Positions 9,672 to 17,970 of a DNA stretch of 64,000 nucleotides are shown here, in pieces. The notes beneath the pieces were generated by a model. The model ran no database searches and was not told where the DNA came from. It saw only the letters and a program-made list of their open reading frames with translations. The stretch covers positions 62,001 to 126,000 of the forward strand of contig JAFAFL010000035.1 in NCBI GenBank assembly GCA_023423535.1, in the 5' to 3' direction. Both the position numbers and the translations under genes were made by a program. How positions within the stretch are numbered: position 1 is the first letter of the stretch; each line of letters begins with the position of its first letter. The DNA is from Pseudomonadota bacterium (GTDB taxonomy: Bacteria > Myxococcota > Myxococcia > Myxococcales > Myxococcaceae).

Positions 9672-9713
9672 CGGCCGGGTGACAGCCCGGCGCAGAGGGC
9701 GCACTCGCGAAAT

Positions 9714-9742
9714 TTGACCGCCGATCCCCGCGACCTTACGGT
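9714..9742 (+). promoter_or_regulatory. Candidate promoter for the SPOR protein gene
   Basis: TTGACC at 9714-9719 and TACGGT at 9737-9742 with a 17-base spacer. The predicted start of transcription is near 9749, about 22 bases ahead of the ATG at 9771. This argues that the TTG at 9714 is a -35 element and not a start codon. Confidence 0.45.
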
Positions 9743-9770
9743 GCCCCGGGAGGCGCTACAGGACAGGATC

Positions 9771-10541
9771 ATGCGCGACAGCCACCGGATGAAAGAGAAG
9801 TGGGACCTCTCGCTGGACAGCCGGCAGGTGGTGAGCCTGGCCATCGGCGGAGTCGTCGTGCTCGGCGCCGTGTTCGTGCTCGGGGTGGTGGTGGGGAAGG
9901 GGCTCGCCACCTCCGAAGAGGCGCAGGACGCGCCCGACCTGCTCACCGCGCTCGACCAGCGGGCGAAGGTCAGCCTCACGTTCCAGGACGAGCTCACCCG
10001 CAAGGTGCAGCCGCCCCTCGAGGCGCCGAAGCCGGTGCCGCCGCCCGTCGCGGTCGTGGTGCCCGCCGCCGCGCAGGTGCCCGCGCCGCCCGCGCCGGTC
10101 GAGAAGCCCGCGACTCCCGCTCCGACCGCCAATGCGATCGCGGTGGCCGTGCCCGCCGCCGCCACCGTTCCCGCTGTACCGGCCGCCCGTCCTGCCGAAG
10201 TGGACGTCGAGCCCACGCCCACCCGTGGCACCTCGCTGAAGGACGCGTTCGATCGCGTCAACGCGCCGGCCGTTCCGCCTTCGCCGCCCGCCGAGGCGAC
10301 CGCGGATGGCGCCTTCACCCTGCAGCTCGCGGCCAGCCAGGAGCGCAACGAGGCGGACCGCTTCGCCGCGAAGCTGCGCGAGCGCGGCTACGCGCCCTAC
10401 ATCGTCACCGCCGAGGTCCCGGGGAAGGGGACCTTCTACCGCGTGCGCATGGGCTCGTTCGGCTCGCGCGAGGCGGCCCAGCGCTACCTCAGCGACTTCA
10501 AGCGCGAGACGAAGATGGACGCGTTCGTGGCCGCGAAGTAG
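9771..10541 (+). CDS. SPOR-domain membrane protein
   Basis: A 256-residue bitopic inner-membrane protein. A short cytoplasmic start (MRDSHRMKEKWD) is followed by a membrane helix at about residues 22-43, a long Pro/Ala-rich periplasmic linker, and a C-terminal SPOR domain at about 178-254 (FTLQLAASQERNEADRFA, YRVRMGSFGSREAAQRYL). SPOR domains bind denuded septal peptidoglycan, so a role at the division site is likely; FtsN, DedD and RlpA are known members. I chose the ATG at 9771 because an AGGACAGG site lies just upstream and the in-frame TTG at 9714 coincides with a likely -35 box. It converges with the hydrolase gene with a 15-base gap. Confidence 0.85.
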   Translation: MRDSHRMKEKWDLSLDSRQVVSLAIGGVVVLGAVFVLGVVVGKGLATSEEAQDAPDLLTALDQRAKVSLTFQDELTRKVQPPLEAPKPVPPPVAVVVPAAAQVPAPPAPVEKPATPAPTANAIAVAVPAAATVPAVPAARPAEVDVEPTPTRGTSLKDAFDRVNAPAVPPSPPAEATADGAFTLQLAASQERNEADRFAAKLRERGYAPYIVTAEVPGKGTFYRVRMGSFGSREAAQRYLSDFKRETKMDAFVAAK

Positions 10542-10556
10542 CGCGCCCCAAAGCGT

Positions 10557-11381
10557 TTAGAGGTCCCGGCCGGCGAGGAACGCGAACAGCGCCTCGCGCA
10601 CGCCGTCGTGTTCGTAGAGATCGTTGTGCCCGCCGCCCTCGACCGTCACGAGCCGCGCACGGGGGAAGGCCTTCGACAAGCGCTCCCCGTGCGCGTACGG
10701 CACCACGCCATCGCGCGTGCCGTGCACGATGAACACCGGCACGCCGACCTCCGCCGCGCGCGAGAGGCTGTCGAAGCGATCTCGCACCAGCAGCCGAACC
10801 GGCAGCCAGGGGAAGTGGTGCGCCGCCGCGTCGGTGACCGAGGTGAAGGGCGTGGCGAGCGCGAGTCTCATGCCCCAGCCGTCGTGCGCCAGCGCCGTGG
10901 CCGCGCCCGAGCCGAGCGACTGTCCGAAGAGCACGATCTTCTCCTTCGGCACCCCTCGTTCTTTCACCAGATGTCCAACCGCCGCGCGCGCAGCCCGTAG
11001 GATCGCGTCCTCTCCCGGTTCGCCCGCCGCAAGCCCGTAGCCCGGGTACTCGACGCCGAAGAAGCCCACGCCCTCCTCGCGTCTGAGCGCGTCAGCGAGC
11101 CAGAGCCCATCCGCGAGCTGCTCGCCGTTGCCGTGGAAGAACACGACGGTCGGCGCTTCCGCACGCTGGGCGGGAAGGTGGAACGCGACCGCGTCCGGCG
11201 CACCGTTCGGCACCGGGATGCGCAGCAGCTCACCGTCTTCGAAAGAGACCTCGCGCGCGGGCGTGGGCGCGGGGAAGAGGATGCTGCGCTGCAGGGCGTA
11301 GAGCACCGCGCCACCTCCGAGCCAGAGCAGGGCCGCCGCGACGAGCAGGCCCACGGCGAGACGGCGGAGCATCGCGATCAA
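10557..11381 (-). CDS. Membrane-anchored alpha/beta hydrolase (BEM46/ABHD17-like)
   Basis: A 274-residue serine hydrolase. An N-terminal membrane helix (about residues 8-29) anchors it, followed by a RSILFPAP segment typical of this subgroup. The catalytic core shows the oxyanion-loop motif FFHGNGEQ, the nucleophile elbow GQSLGSG, an acid near HGTRDGVVPY and the final His in GGGHNDLY. The substrate is unknown; relatives include thioesterases and peptidases. It lies eight bases downstream of the Ca-loop lipoprotein gene on the same strand, so the two probably form an operon read from about 12.0 kb. A second ATG four codons downstream is an equally possible start. Confidence 0.85.
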   Translation of the reverse strand: MIAMLRRLAVGLLVAAALLWLGGGAVLYALQRSILFPAPTPAREVSFEDGELLRIPVPNGAPDAVAFHLPAQRAEAPTVVFFHGNGEQLADGLWLADALRREEGVGFFGVEYPGYGLAAGEPGEDAILRAARAAVGHLVKERGVPKEKIVLFGQSLGSGAATALAHDGWGMRLALATPFTSVTDAAAHHFPWLPVRLLVRDRFDSLSRAAEVGVPVFIVHGTRDGVVPYAHGERLSKAFPRARLVTVEGGGHNDLYEHDGVREALFAFLAGRDL

Positions 11382-11389
11382 CCGAAGGC

Positions 11390-11998
11390 CTACTGCTGCC
11401 CCTCCGGATTCTTCGTCCAGCGATCGACCGTGCCGTCACCGTCGAGATCCTCGCCGACGCGATCGACCTGATCGTTCTCCCAGTACTCCCAGTAGTCCAC
11501 CTTGCCGTCGGAGTTGGTGTCCTTCTCCTTGCGCACGATCTTCCCGCGCTCGAAGTGGATCCACAGATCGCTGCGCCCGTCGTAGTCGAGGTCGCGCTCC
11601 TTCCGGACGATGATCCCCTTGTCGTAGAAGTTCTGCTGGTCCACGCGCCCGTCGAAGTCGAGGTCGAGCAGCTCGCGGTTCACCTGTTCGCGCTCGTCGT
11701 AGAACCGGACGATGTCCACCTTGCCGTCCCAGTTGATGTCGAGCTCCTTGCGCACGAGCCGGTCGATCTTCCGGCCCTCCGCATCGGCCGCTTCCTTCGT
11801 GAAGCTCCACACGTCGGGCTTGCCGTCCTTGTTCAGGTCGTACGCGGTCTGCTGCTCGTCGCCGGAACGCGCCTGGCGCATCGGCTGACCGCCCGCGGCC
11901 GCGTCCGGATCCTTCTGGTCGCGCACCGAGCCGTCTTCCTTGCCTCCACACGCGGTCAGCAGGACGAGCCCCGCGAGGAGACTGATGGCGTGCCTCAT
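11390..11998 (-). CDS. Lipoprotein with six tandem DxDxDG calcium-loop repeats
   Basis: A 202-residue predicted lipoprotein with lipobox LLTAC (Cys17). From about residue 60 to the end it consists of six repeats of about 24 residues, each with an aspartate loop: DLNKDGKPD, DINWDGKVD, DLDFDGRVD, DLDYDGRSD, DTNSDGKVD, DLDGDGTVD. Each loop is followed by an aromatic stretch such as WSF, VRFYDE, NFYDKG, WIHFERG or YWEYWEN. These loops resemble calcium-binding thrombospondin type 3 or dockerin-like loops. The start is the ATG at 11998, which begins the signal peptide, although the frame is open further upstream. It is divergent from the ribbon-helix-helix gene. Its function is unknown; calcium-dependent folding is inferred. 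Confidence 0.8.
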   Translation of the reverse strand: MRHAISLLAGLVLLTACGGKEDGSVRDQKDPDAAAGGQPMRQARSGDEQQTAYDLNKDGKPDVWSFTKEAADAEGRKIDRLVRKELDINWDGKVDIVRFYDEREQVNRELLDLDFDGRVDQQNFYDKGIIVRKERDLDYDGRSDLWIHFERGKIVRKEKDTNSDGKVDYWEYWENDQVDRVGEDLDGDGTVDRWTKNPEGQQ

Positions 11999-12041
11999 GG
12001 CTGAACACTCTAACGCGCGGGTTTCACAGCGGGCGCGTTCT

Positions 12042-12076
12042 TTGACGGGCACCATATGTCGCCATAGGGTCACATA
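12042..12076 (+). promoter_or_regulatory. Promoter with overlapping palindromic operator for the RHH gene
   Basis: TTGACG at 12042-12047 and TAGGGT at 12065-12070 with a 17-base spacer. An imperfect 22-base inverted repeat, TATGTCGCC-ATAG-GGTCACATA at 12055-12076 (seven of nine positions paired), covers the spacer, the -10 and the likely start point. Transcription would start about five bases before the ATG at 12082, where there is no ribosome site. Autoregulation by the encoded ribbon-helix-helix protein is inferred. Confidence 0.45.
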
Positions 12077-12081
12077 CAGCC

Positions 12082-12261
12082 ATGGCGCGAAAGAAGATCA
12101 GCACCACCATCTACATCACGCCGGAACAGAACGATTTGCTGAAGCTTCTCAACCAGAAGACGAAAGTCCCCGTCGCCGAGTACATCCGGCAGGGCATCGA
12201 CCTTGTTCTGGAGAAGTACAGGGATCAGCTTCCCGGTCAGGCCTCTTTCGACGAGCTCTGA
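12082..12261 (+). CDS. Small ribbon-helix-helix DNA-binding protein
   Basis: A 59-residue protein. The N terminus MARKKISTTIYITPEQ has the alternating pattern of the DNA-contacting beta strand of Arc/CopG-type ribbon-helix-helix repressors. Two helices follow (EQNDLLKLLNQKT and VAEYIRQGIDLVLEKY) with the usual Pro turn at KVPV. It ends four bases before the UDP-glucuronate decarboxylase gene, so the pair is likely co-transcribed. A candidate operator overlaps its promoter. It has no toxin partner next to it, so a local regulator is more likely than an antitoxin. Confidence 0.82.
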   Translation: MARKKISTTIYITPEQNDLLKLLNQKTKVPVAEYIRQGIDLVLEKYRDQLPGQASFDEL

Positions 12262-12265
12262 TCGC

Positions 12266-13234
12266 ATGAAGACCTTCTCTGGCGCGCGCATCGCAGTGCT
12301 CGGTGGCGCAGGTTTCCTCGGCTCCCACCTGTGCGAGCGCCTCCTCGAGGACGGCGCCGAGGAAGTGGTCGCGGTGGACAACCTCATCACCGGGAGTCTT
12401 CGCAACATCGAAGAGCTCCGCCGGCGGAAGGGCTTCAGCTTCGTCCAGCACGACATCGTTCAGCCCATCCCCTGGGAGGGGCGCTGCGACCTCGTCTTCA
12501 ACATGGCCTCGCCGGCCTCGCCCATCGACTACGCGCAGCTGCCGATCGAGACGCTGAGGGTCGGATCGCTCGGCACCGAGAACGGGCTCATCCTCGCGGA
12601 GAGGACCGGCGCGCGCTTCCTGCAGGCCTCCACCTCCGAGATCTACGGCGACCCGCTCGTCCACCCGCAGCGCGAGGACTACTGGGGGAACGTGAACCCC
12701 ATCGGTCCGCGCAGCGTGTACGACGAGGCCAAGCGCTATGGCGAGGCGATCGTCGCCGCCTACCGGCGCTCGCGCGGAGTGGAAACGCGCATCGTCCGCA
12801 TCTTCAATACCTACGGCCCGAGGATGCGGCTCGAGGACGGTCGCGTGGTGCCGGCGTTCATCGGCCAGGCGCTGCGCGGCGAGGACTTCACCGTCTTCGG
12901 CGACGGCAGGCAGACGCGCTCCTTCTGCTACGTGTCGGATCTGATCGACGGCATCTGCCGGCTGATGCTCAGCGACGTGGGCGACCCGGTGAACGTGGGC
13001 AACCCGCGCGAGATGACGGTGCTCGAGTTCGCCGAGGCCGTGCGCGCGGCGGCGGGCGGCGGCGGACGGATCAGCTTCAAGCCGTTCCCGGAGAACGACC
13101 CGAAGCAGCGCAAGCCGGACATCACCCGGGCGCGTGAGCTGCTGGGCTGGGAGCCGAAGGTCCGGCTCGAAGAGGGTCTGCGGGAGACGATCGCCTGGTT
13201 CCGCGCGGTTGTCGGAGCCGCGTCGGGTGCCTAA
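12266..13234 (+). CDS. UDP-glucuronate decarboxylase (UDP-xylose synthase) family SDR
   Basis: A 322-residue extended short-chain dehydrogenase. It has the NAD-binding VLGGAGFLGSHL motif at the N terminus, STSEIYGDP, the catalytic YDEAK pair, and GPRMRLEDGRVVPAF plus GDGRQTRSFCYV, which are typical of UDP-xylose synthases. These convert UDP-glucuronate to UDP-xylose for surface polysaccharide. The ATG at 12266 lies four bases after the ribbon-helix-helix stop; an open frame reaching back to 12203 overlaps that gene and is not used. dTDP-glucose dehydratases are related, but the GDGRQTRSF and RMRLEDGR blocks favour this call. Confidence 0.87.
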   Translation: MKTFSGARIAVLGGAGFLGSHLCERLLEDGAEEVVAVDNLITGSLRNIEELRRRKGFSFVQHDIVQPIPWEGRCDLVFNMASPASPIDYAQLPIETLRVGSLGTENGLILAERTGARFLQASTSEIYGDPLVHPQREDYWGNVNPIGPRSVYDEAKRYGEAIVAAYRRSRGVETRIVRIFNTYGPRMRLEDGRVVPAFIGQALRGEDFTVFGDGRQTRSFCYVSDLIDGICRLMLSDVGDPVNVGNPREMTVLEFAEAVRAAAGGGGRISFKPFPENDPKQRKPDITRARELLGWEPKVRLEEGLRETIAWFRAVVGAASGA

Positions 13235-13269
13235 CTAGGGCCACGTATTCTTTGAGCGAAGGCGGGAAC

Positions 13270-14223
13270 GTGAAGATTCTGGTGACCGGCGGGGCGGGCT
13301 TCATCGGCTCGCATGTGTGTGACGTGTTCGTGGGCAAGGGCCACGAGGTGTTCGCGCTCGACAACCTCTCGAGCGGGCGGAAGGAGAACCTCGACGCGCG
13401 CGTGAAGCTGCTGGAGCTGGACATCCGCAGCCCGGACGCCGCGAGCTGGATCGAGCGCGAGTCTCCGGACGTCATCTGCCACCTCGCCGCGCAGATGGAC
13501 GTGCGCCGGTCGGTGGAGGACCCGCGCTTCGACGCGGAGGCGAACATCCTCGGGATGCTCAACCTCCTCGAGGCCGCGCGGAAGGTGAAGGTGAAGAAGT
13601 TCATCTTCAGCTCCACCGGCGGCGCCATCTACGGCGAGCAGGACACCTTCCCCGCGGACGAGTCGCACGCCACGCGGCCGGTCTCGCCCTACGGCGTGTC
13701 CAAGGCGGCAGGTGAGCTGTACCTCGGCTACTACAAGGCGCAGTACGGCATGCCCTACGTGGCGCTCCGCTACGCGAACGTCTACGGCCCCAGGCAGAAC
13801 CCTCACGGCGAGGCCGGCGTGGTGGCGATCTTCAGCCAGCGCCTCGTCAGCGGCCGCGGCTGCACCATCTTCGGGGACGGCGGCCAGACGCGGGACTTCG
13901 TGTTCGGGCCGGACGTGGCGCAGGCGAACTACCTCGCGTTCGAGCGCGACTTCGTGGGTGCGGTGAACATCGGCACCGGGATCGAGACGGACATCAAGCA
14001 GCTCTACCGGGGCCTCGCGGATGCGGCGGGCGTGAAGGGCGATCCGGAGTTCGCGCCGGGCAAGCCGGGCGAGCAGCGCCGCAGCGTGATCGACAACGCG
14101 ATGGCGAAGCGTGTGCTCGGTTGGGAGCCGAAGGTGGCGCTGAAGGAGGGGCTCGCGAAGACGATCGAGTTCTTCCGCGCCGACGCCGAGCGCACGCGCG
14201 GGAGCAAGGCGAACCACGGGTAG
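13270..14223 (+). CDS. GalE-like NAD-dependent UDP-sugar epimerase
   Basis: A 317-residue extended SDR related to UDP-glucose 4-epimerase. It has VTGGAGFIGSHV for NAD, LDNLSSG, CHLAAQMDVRRSVEDP, FSSTGGAIYGE, the catalytic YGVSK, and LRYANVYGPRQNPHGEAGV. The variant with PRQNPHGEAGVVA is common in bacterial epimerases whose exact sugar is not known. The GTG at 13270 begins the NAD fold and has GGCGGG just upstream; a TTG six codons earlier is also open. With the preceding decarboxylase it suggests nucleotide-sugar supply for envelope polysaccharides. Confidence 0.85.
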   Translation: MKILVTGGAGFIGSHVCDVFVGKGHEVFALDNLSSGRKENLDARVKLLELDIRSPDAASWIERESPDVICHLAAQMDVRRSVEDPRFDAEANILGMLNLLEAARKVKVKKFIFSSTGGAIYGEQDTFPADESHATRPVSPYGVSKAAGELYLGYYKAQYGMPYVALRYANVYGPRQNPHGEAGVVAIFSQRLVSGRGCTIFGDGGQTRDFVFGPDVAQANYLAFERDFVGAVNIGTGIETDIKQLYRGLADAAGVKGDPEFAPGKPGEQRRSVIDNAMAKRVLGWEPKVALKEGLAKTIEFFRADAERTRGSKANHG

Positions 14224-14248
14224 GCGAGCCTTCGCCGGGCGTTGTCGG

Positions 14249-14281
14249 GCGGCGTTGGCCTCGGGGCTGGCGCCGCTTTTT
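14249..14281 (+). terminator. Rho-independent terminator after the epimerase gene
   Basis: GCGGCG at 14249-14254 pairs with CGCCGC at 14271-14276, with partial pairing inside, and five T residues follow at 14277-14281. It lies between the epimerase stop and lepA. Confidence 0.6.
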
Positions 14282-14388
14282 CATGCCCGGGGCGGGGAGC
14301 AGGCAGGCGGCACCGCATCACCTTTGTACCTACCGACGCGGCGGTGTGTTACGCACGCCGGCCTCGCCCACAGGGGCGCGCCCAGAGC

Positions 14389-16200
14389 ATGACCGCAGAG
14401 AACGCCCACATCCGCAACTTCAGCATCATCGCGCACATCGATCACGGGAAGTCCACGCTGGCGGACCGCCTGCTGGAGTTCACCGGGACGGTGACGCAGC
14501 GCGAGCAGCAGGACCAGTACCTCGACAACATGGCGCTCGAGCGAGAGCGCGGGATCACCATCAAGGCCCAGTCGGTGCGGATGCCGTACAAGGCGAAGGA
14601 CGGCAAGACGTACGTCCTCAACCTCATCGACACGCCGGGACACGTGGACTTCGCCTACGAGGTCTCCCGGTCGCTCGCCGCCTGCGAGGGCGCGCTGCTG
14701 GTGGTGGACGCGACGCAGGGCGTGGAGGCGCAGACGCTGGCGAACGTCTACATGGCGCTCGACCACGACCTCGAGATCATCCCGGTGATCAACAAGGTGG
14801 ACCTGCCCTCGGCGGACGTGCCGCGGGTGCGCACCGAGATCGAAGACGTCATCGGCATCGACGCGTCGTACGCGGTGCCGGCCTCGGCGAAGGAGGGCAT
14901 CGGCATCGAGGACATCCTCGAGTCGGTCATTGCCCGCGTGCCGCCGCCCAAGGGCGATCCGCAGGCGCCGCTGAAGGCGCTGGTGTTCGACTCCTGGTAC
15001 GACAACTACCGCGGCGTGGTGATGCTCGTGCGCGTGCTCGACGGAACGCTGAGCGCGAAGCAGCGCATCATGCTCTGGAGCAACAAGAAGAAGTTCGAGG
15101 TCAACGAGCTCGGCGTCTTCAGCCCCAAGGCGCGGCCGGTGCAGCAGCTGATGGCGGGCGAGGTCGGCGTGCTCGTCGCCAACGTGAAGGAGCTCGCGGA
15201 CGCGAAGGTCGGCGACACCATCACCGAGGAGCTGCGGCCCACCGAGAGCCCGTTCCCCGGCTTCAAGGAAGTGAAGCCGATGGTGTTCAGCGGCGTCTTC
15301 CCCATCGACTCGGCGGAGTACGAGGACCTGCGGGACGCGCTGCACAAGCTGAACCTCAACGACTCGGCGTTCACCTACGAGCCGGAGACCTCCACCGCGC
15401 TCGGGTTCGGGTTCCGGTGCGGGTTCCTCGGGCTGCTCCACATGGAGATCGTCCAGGAGCGGCTGGAGCGCGAGTACGGCCTCAACCTCATCAGCACCGC
15501 GCCCTCGGTCGTCTACAAGGTCTTCGACGTCAACGGGAACGTCACCATGGTGGACAACCCGGCGAAGCTGCCGGGGACGCAGCACATCGAGCACATGGAG
15601 GAGCCCATCCTCACGTGCCACATCCACGTGCCGAACGACCACCTCGGGGCGATCCTCAAGCTGTGTCAGGACCGGCGCGGGATTCAGAAGGATCTGAAGT
15701 ACCTCGGCTCCTCCGGCAAGCGCGTGCAGGTGACGTACGACCTCCCGCTGGCGGAGGTGGTGTTCGACTTCTTCGACAAGCTCAAGAGCGTCAGCCGCGG
15801 CTACGCGTCCATGGACTACGAGCTCGCCGGTTTCAGCACCGCGGACCTCGTGCGCCTGGACATCCTCATCAACGGCGAGCCGGTGGACGCGCTGAGCGTG
15901 ATCGTCCACAAGGAGCGCGCGTACCAGCGGGGCAAGGAGATCTGCGCGAAGCTGAAGCAGGTCATCCCCAAGCAGATGTTCGAGGTCGCAATCCAGGCGG
16001 CGGTCGGCTCGCGGATCATCTCGCGTGAGTCGATCAGCGCCATCCGCAAGAACGTGCTCGCCAAGTGCTACGGCGGCGACATCAGCCGCAAGCGCAAGCT
16101 CCTCGAGAAGCAGAAGGAGGGGAAGAAGCGCATGAAGCAGGTGGGCGTGGTGGAGATCCCGCAGGAGGCCTTCCTCGCGGTGCTGAAGTCGGAGGAGTAG
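14389..16200 (+). CDS. lepA: Elongation factor 4 (LepA)
   Basis: A 603-residue translational GTPase acting on stalled or initiating ribosomes. G motifs are visible: AHIDHGKSTL (G1), RERGITIK (G2), DTPGHVDF (G3), NKVDLPSAD (G4), and an ASAKEG G5. The C-terminal domain unique to LepA ends with NVLAKCYGGDISRKRKLLEKQ and GKKRMKQVG. The frame is open upstream to 14242, but the ATG at 14389 matches the family's N terminus (ENAHIRNFSIIAHID). The stop overlaps the GTG of lepB by one base; lepA-lepB is a widely conserved pair. Confidence 0.97.
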   Translation: MTAENAHIRNFSIIAHIDHGKSTLADRLLEFTGTVTQREQQDQYLDNMALERERGITIKAQSVRMPYKAKDGKTYVLNLIDTPGHVDFAYEVSRSLAACEGALLVVDATQGVEAQTLANVYMALDHDLEIIPVINKVDLPSADVPRVRTEIEDVIGIDASYAVPASAKEGIGIEDILESVIARVPPPKGDPQAPLKALVFDSWYDNYRGVVMLVRVLDGTLSAKQRIMLWSNKKKFEVNELGVFSPKARPVQQLMAGEVGVLVANVKELADAKVGDTITEELRPTESPFPGFKEVKPMVFSGVFPIDSAEYEDLRDALHKLNLNDSAFTYEPETSTALGFGFRCGFLGLLHMEIVQERLEREYGLNLISTAPSVVYKVFDVNGNVTMVDNPAKLPGTQHIEHMEEPILTCHIHVPNDHLGAILKLCQDRRGIQKDLKYLGSSGKRVQVTYDLPLAEVVFDFFDKLKSVSRGYASMDYELAGFSTADLVRLDILINGEPVDALSVIVHKERAYQRGKEICAKLKQVIPKQMFEVAIQAAVGSRIISRESISAIRKNVLAKCYGGDISRKRKLLEKQKEGKKRMKQVGVVEIPQEAFLAVLKSEE

Positions 16201-17471
16201 TGGCGGATCCCTCTGTGTCACGGCCCGCTGCGGGTGAATCCCCGGGCAAGCGCCGCTTCGCCGCCGACGTGAACGCCAGGCTCTCGCCGGAGGTGCAGAA
16301 GCGCCTTCGCCAGACGCGCTGGACCCTGCGGCTCACCAGCCTGTGGGCGCCGGTGACGGTGTTCGGTCTCGCGTTCGCGCTGTACCTGCTCATCGTGGAG
16401 AGCCACACGCCGAGCGCGCAGTGGGCGCAGCCGGCGCTGAAGGGCTTCGGCCTGCTGATGCTCGTGTGGTTCTTCGGGCTCATCCCGCTGCGTCAGTTCT
16501 GGCGGCCGCTCTCGCACAGCCGGAAGCTGCGGCACCAGGCCTTCGAGCTGACCGATGAGGTCGAAGCGCTCTGCGACAAGCACCATGACGCGGTGACCGG
16601 CAAGCCGCGCGAGGAGCTCGTGGAGTTCTCTGCCGCGCTGCAGGGGGCGGTGGCGGGGACGGACGACGCGGCGCTGGAAGCGCAGCTGAAGCTGAGCGCG
16701 GGCGTAGCAGACAAGCACCTCGTGCGGTGGCGCAAGCAGAGCACGTTCGATCTGGGCATGGGCTTCGTGAAGGCCTTCGCCATCGCGATGATCATCCGCA
16801 CGGTGCTCATCGAGCCGTTCCGGATTCCGTCCGGTTCGATGATCCCCACGCTGGAGATCGGCGATCAGATCTTCGTGAACAAGTTCATCTACGGGGTGCG
16901 GATCCCGTTCACGAACTACGTGCCCTTCACCATCGTGCGGCCGCCCGAGCGCGGCGACGTGATCGTCTTCAACAACCCGAAGGACACCTCGGTGGACTTC
17001 ATCAAGCGCGTGATCGGCGTGGGCGGGGACAAGATCGAGATCATCGACGGCATCGTCCACGTGAACGACGTGCCCCAGCCGCGCGAGCTCATCGACGACC
17101 GGTGGAGCTACTGGGACCGCGAGGTGTACGGCTGGCAGCAGCACGACATCCGCCTCTACCGCGAGCGGCTCGACGACAAGACGTACGTCTCCGCGCAGAA
17201 CCTTCCCGGCTACCGCTCGCCGTCGTCACCCACCGGGCCCTTCCACGTTCCGCCCGGTCACGTGTTCGTGATGGGCGACAACCGCGACAACTCGTCGGAC
17301 TCGCGGGTGGGCTTCGTCGGGCTGGGGACCCCGCCGGCGTACGTGCCGCTGGGGAACATCAAGGGCAAGGCGATGGTCATCTGGCTCGCGCTGGGCTGGG
17401 ACGGCCTGGGCAAGGGGCTCTTCGGCGGCACCGGCCTCAAGACGGAGCGCTTCTTCCTGCCGGTGCGCTAG
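16200..17471 (+). CDS. lepB: Signal peptidase I with long N-terminal membrane extension
   Basis: A 423-residue inner-membrane serine protease that removes signal peptides from exported proteins. The catalytic serine is Ser213, in IPSGSMIPTLEIGD, and the general base is Lys269, in DFIKRVIGVGGDKI; a late box is GDNRDNSSDSR. Ahead of the catalytic domain are about 190 residues with two membrane helices (about 43-63 and 78-98) and a soluble helical part, then a third helix at about 196-212. Typical enzymes have only one or two helices, so the extension is notable. The GTG start overlaps the lepA stop (TAGTG), with GGAGGA close upstream. Confidence 0.93.
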   Translation: MADPSVSRPAAGESPGKRRFAADVNARLSPEVQKRLRQTRWTLRLTSLWAPVTVFGLAFALYLLIVESHTPSAQWAQPALKGFGLLMLVWFFGLIPLRQFWRPLSHSRKLRHQAFELTDEVEALCDKHHDAVTGKPREELVEFSAALQGAVAGTDDAALEAQLKLSAGVADKHLVRWRKQSTFDLGMGFVKAFAIAMIIRTVLIEPFRIPSGSMIPTLEIGDQIFVNKFIYGVRIPFTNYVPFTIVRPPERGDVIVFNNPKDTSVDFIKRVIGVGGDKIEIIDGIVHVNDVPQPRELIDDRWSYWDREVYGWQQHDIRLYRERLDDKTYVSAQNLPGYRSPSSPTGPFHVPPGHVFVMGDNRDNSSDSRVGFVGLGTPPAYVPLGNIKGKAMVIWLALGWDGLGKGLFGGTGLKTERFFLPVR

Positions 17472-17556
17472 GCAGGCGGGAAGGCGCGCAAGCCGCTGTT
17501 TTCGCTGCGGATTCGCGTGGTGGATTTCACAGAAACCGTCTGCTATCCGGCAGCGC

Positions 17557-17970
17557 GTGAGCGCCTCGGGTCGGGTCAGTCTGTCGAACCTCGTCCTCCT
17601 GGCCGCCGTTGCCTCAGCGATCTACTTCGGCGTGCTGCTCTCCCCGGTGCTCGTGGATCACTTCGCGGTGCAGGACGAGATCGCGAAGGCCCTCAACCGC
17701 TCCCACCAGCTCGACGACGGTGAGATGAAGCGCGCGGTGGCGCGAGGGCTCGAGCGGGTGGGCACGCACTGGCGGCTCAACGCGTACGGCGAGATCGAGG
17801 AGGCGACCGGGCTCGGCGTCCCACCGGAGGCGGTCCTCGTGGATCGCAACACGGTGCTGCGGACCATCCGCGTGGGCGTGCCGTACCAGCGGCAGATCCG
17901 GCTCAAGCCCACGTTCAAGTTCATCACCCTGCGCTTCAACCCGGAGCGCGAGCTCCCGATCACACGATGA
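17557..17970 (+). CDS. Small single-span membrane protein leading the pyrimidine operon
   Basis: A 137-residue protein with one N-terminal membrane helix (SLSNLVLLAAVASAIYFGVLL) and a soluble remainder. I do not recognise the family. The C-terminal half alternates polar and hydrophobic residues (TVLRTIRVGVPYQRQIRL), suggesting beta structure, as in small secreted or pilin-like DUF4845 proteins, but that is only a resemblance. The TGA overlaps the ATG of pyrB, so it is coupled to pyrimidine genes. A weak TGGATT-N17-TATCCG sits 7 bases before the GTG start. Confidence 0.65.
   Translation: MSASGRVSLSNLVLLAAVASAIYFGVLLSPVLVDHFAVQDEIAKALNRSHQLDDGEMKRAVARGLERVGTHWRLNAYGEIEEATGLGVPPEAVLVDRNTVLRTIRVGVPYQRQIRLKPTFKFITLRFNPERELPITR

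Noticed and set aside
9714..9770. TTG start 19 codons upstream for the SPOR protein
   Set aside because: The TTG is part of TTGACC, a likely -35 element with TACGGT 17 bases on; the ATG at 9771 has a better ribosome site.
12082..12261. Antitoxin of a toxin-antitoxin pair
   Set aside because: The next gene is a sugar-nucleotide enzyme and no small toxin-like gene is adjacent.
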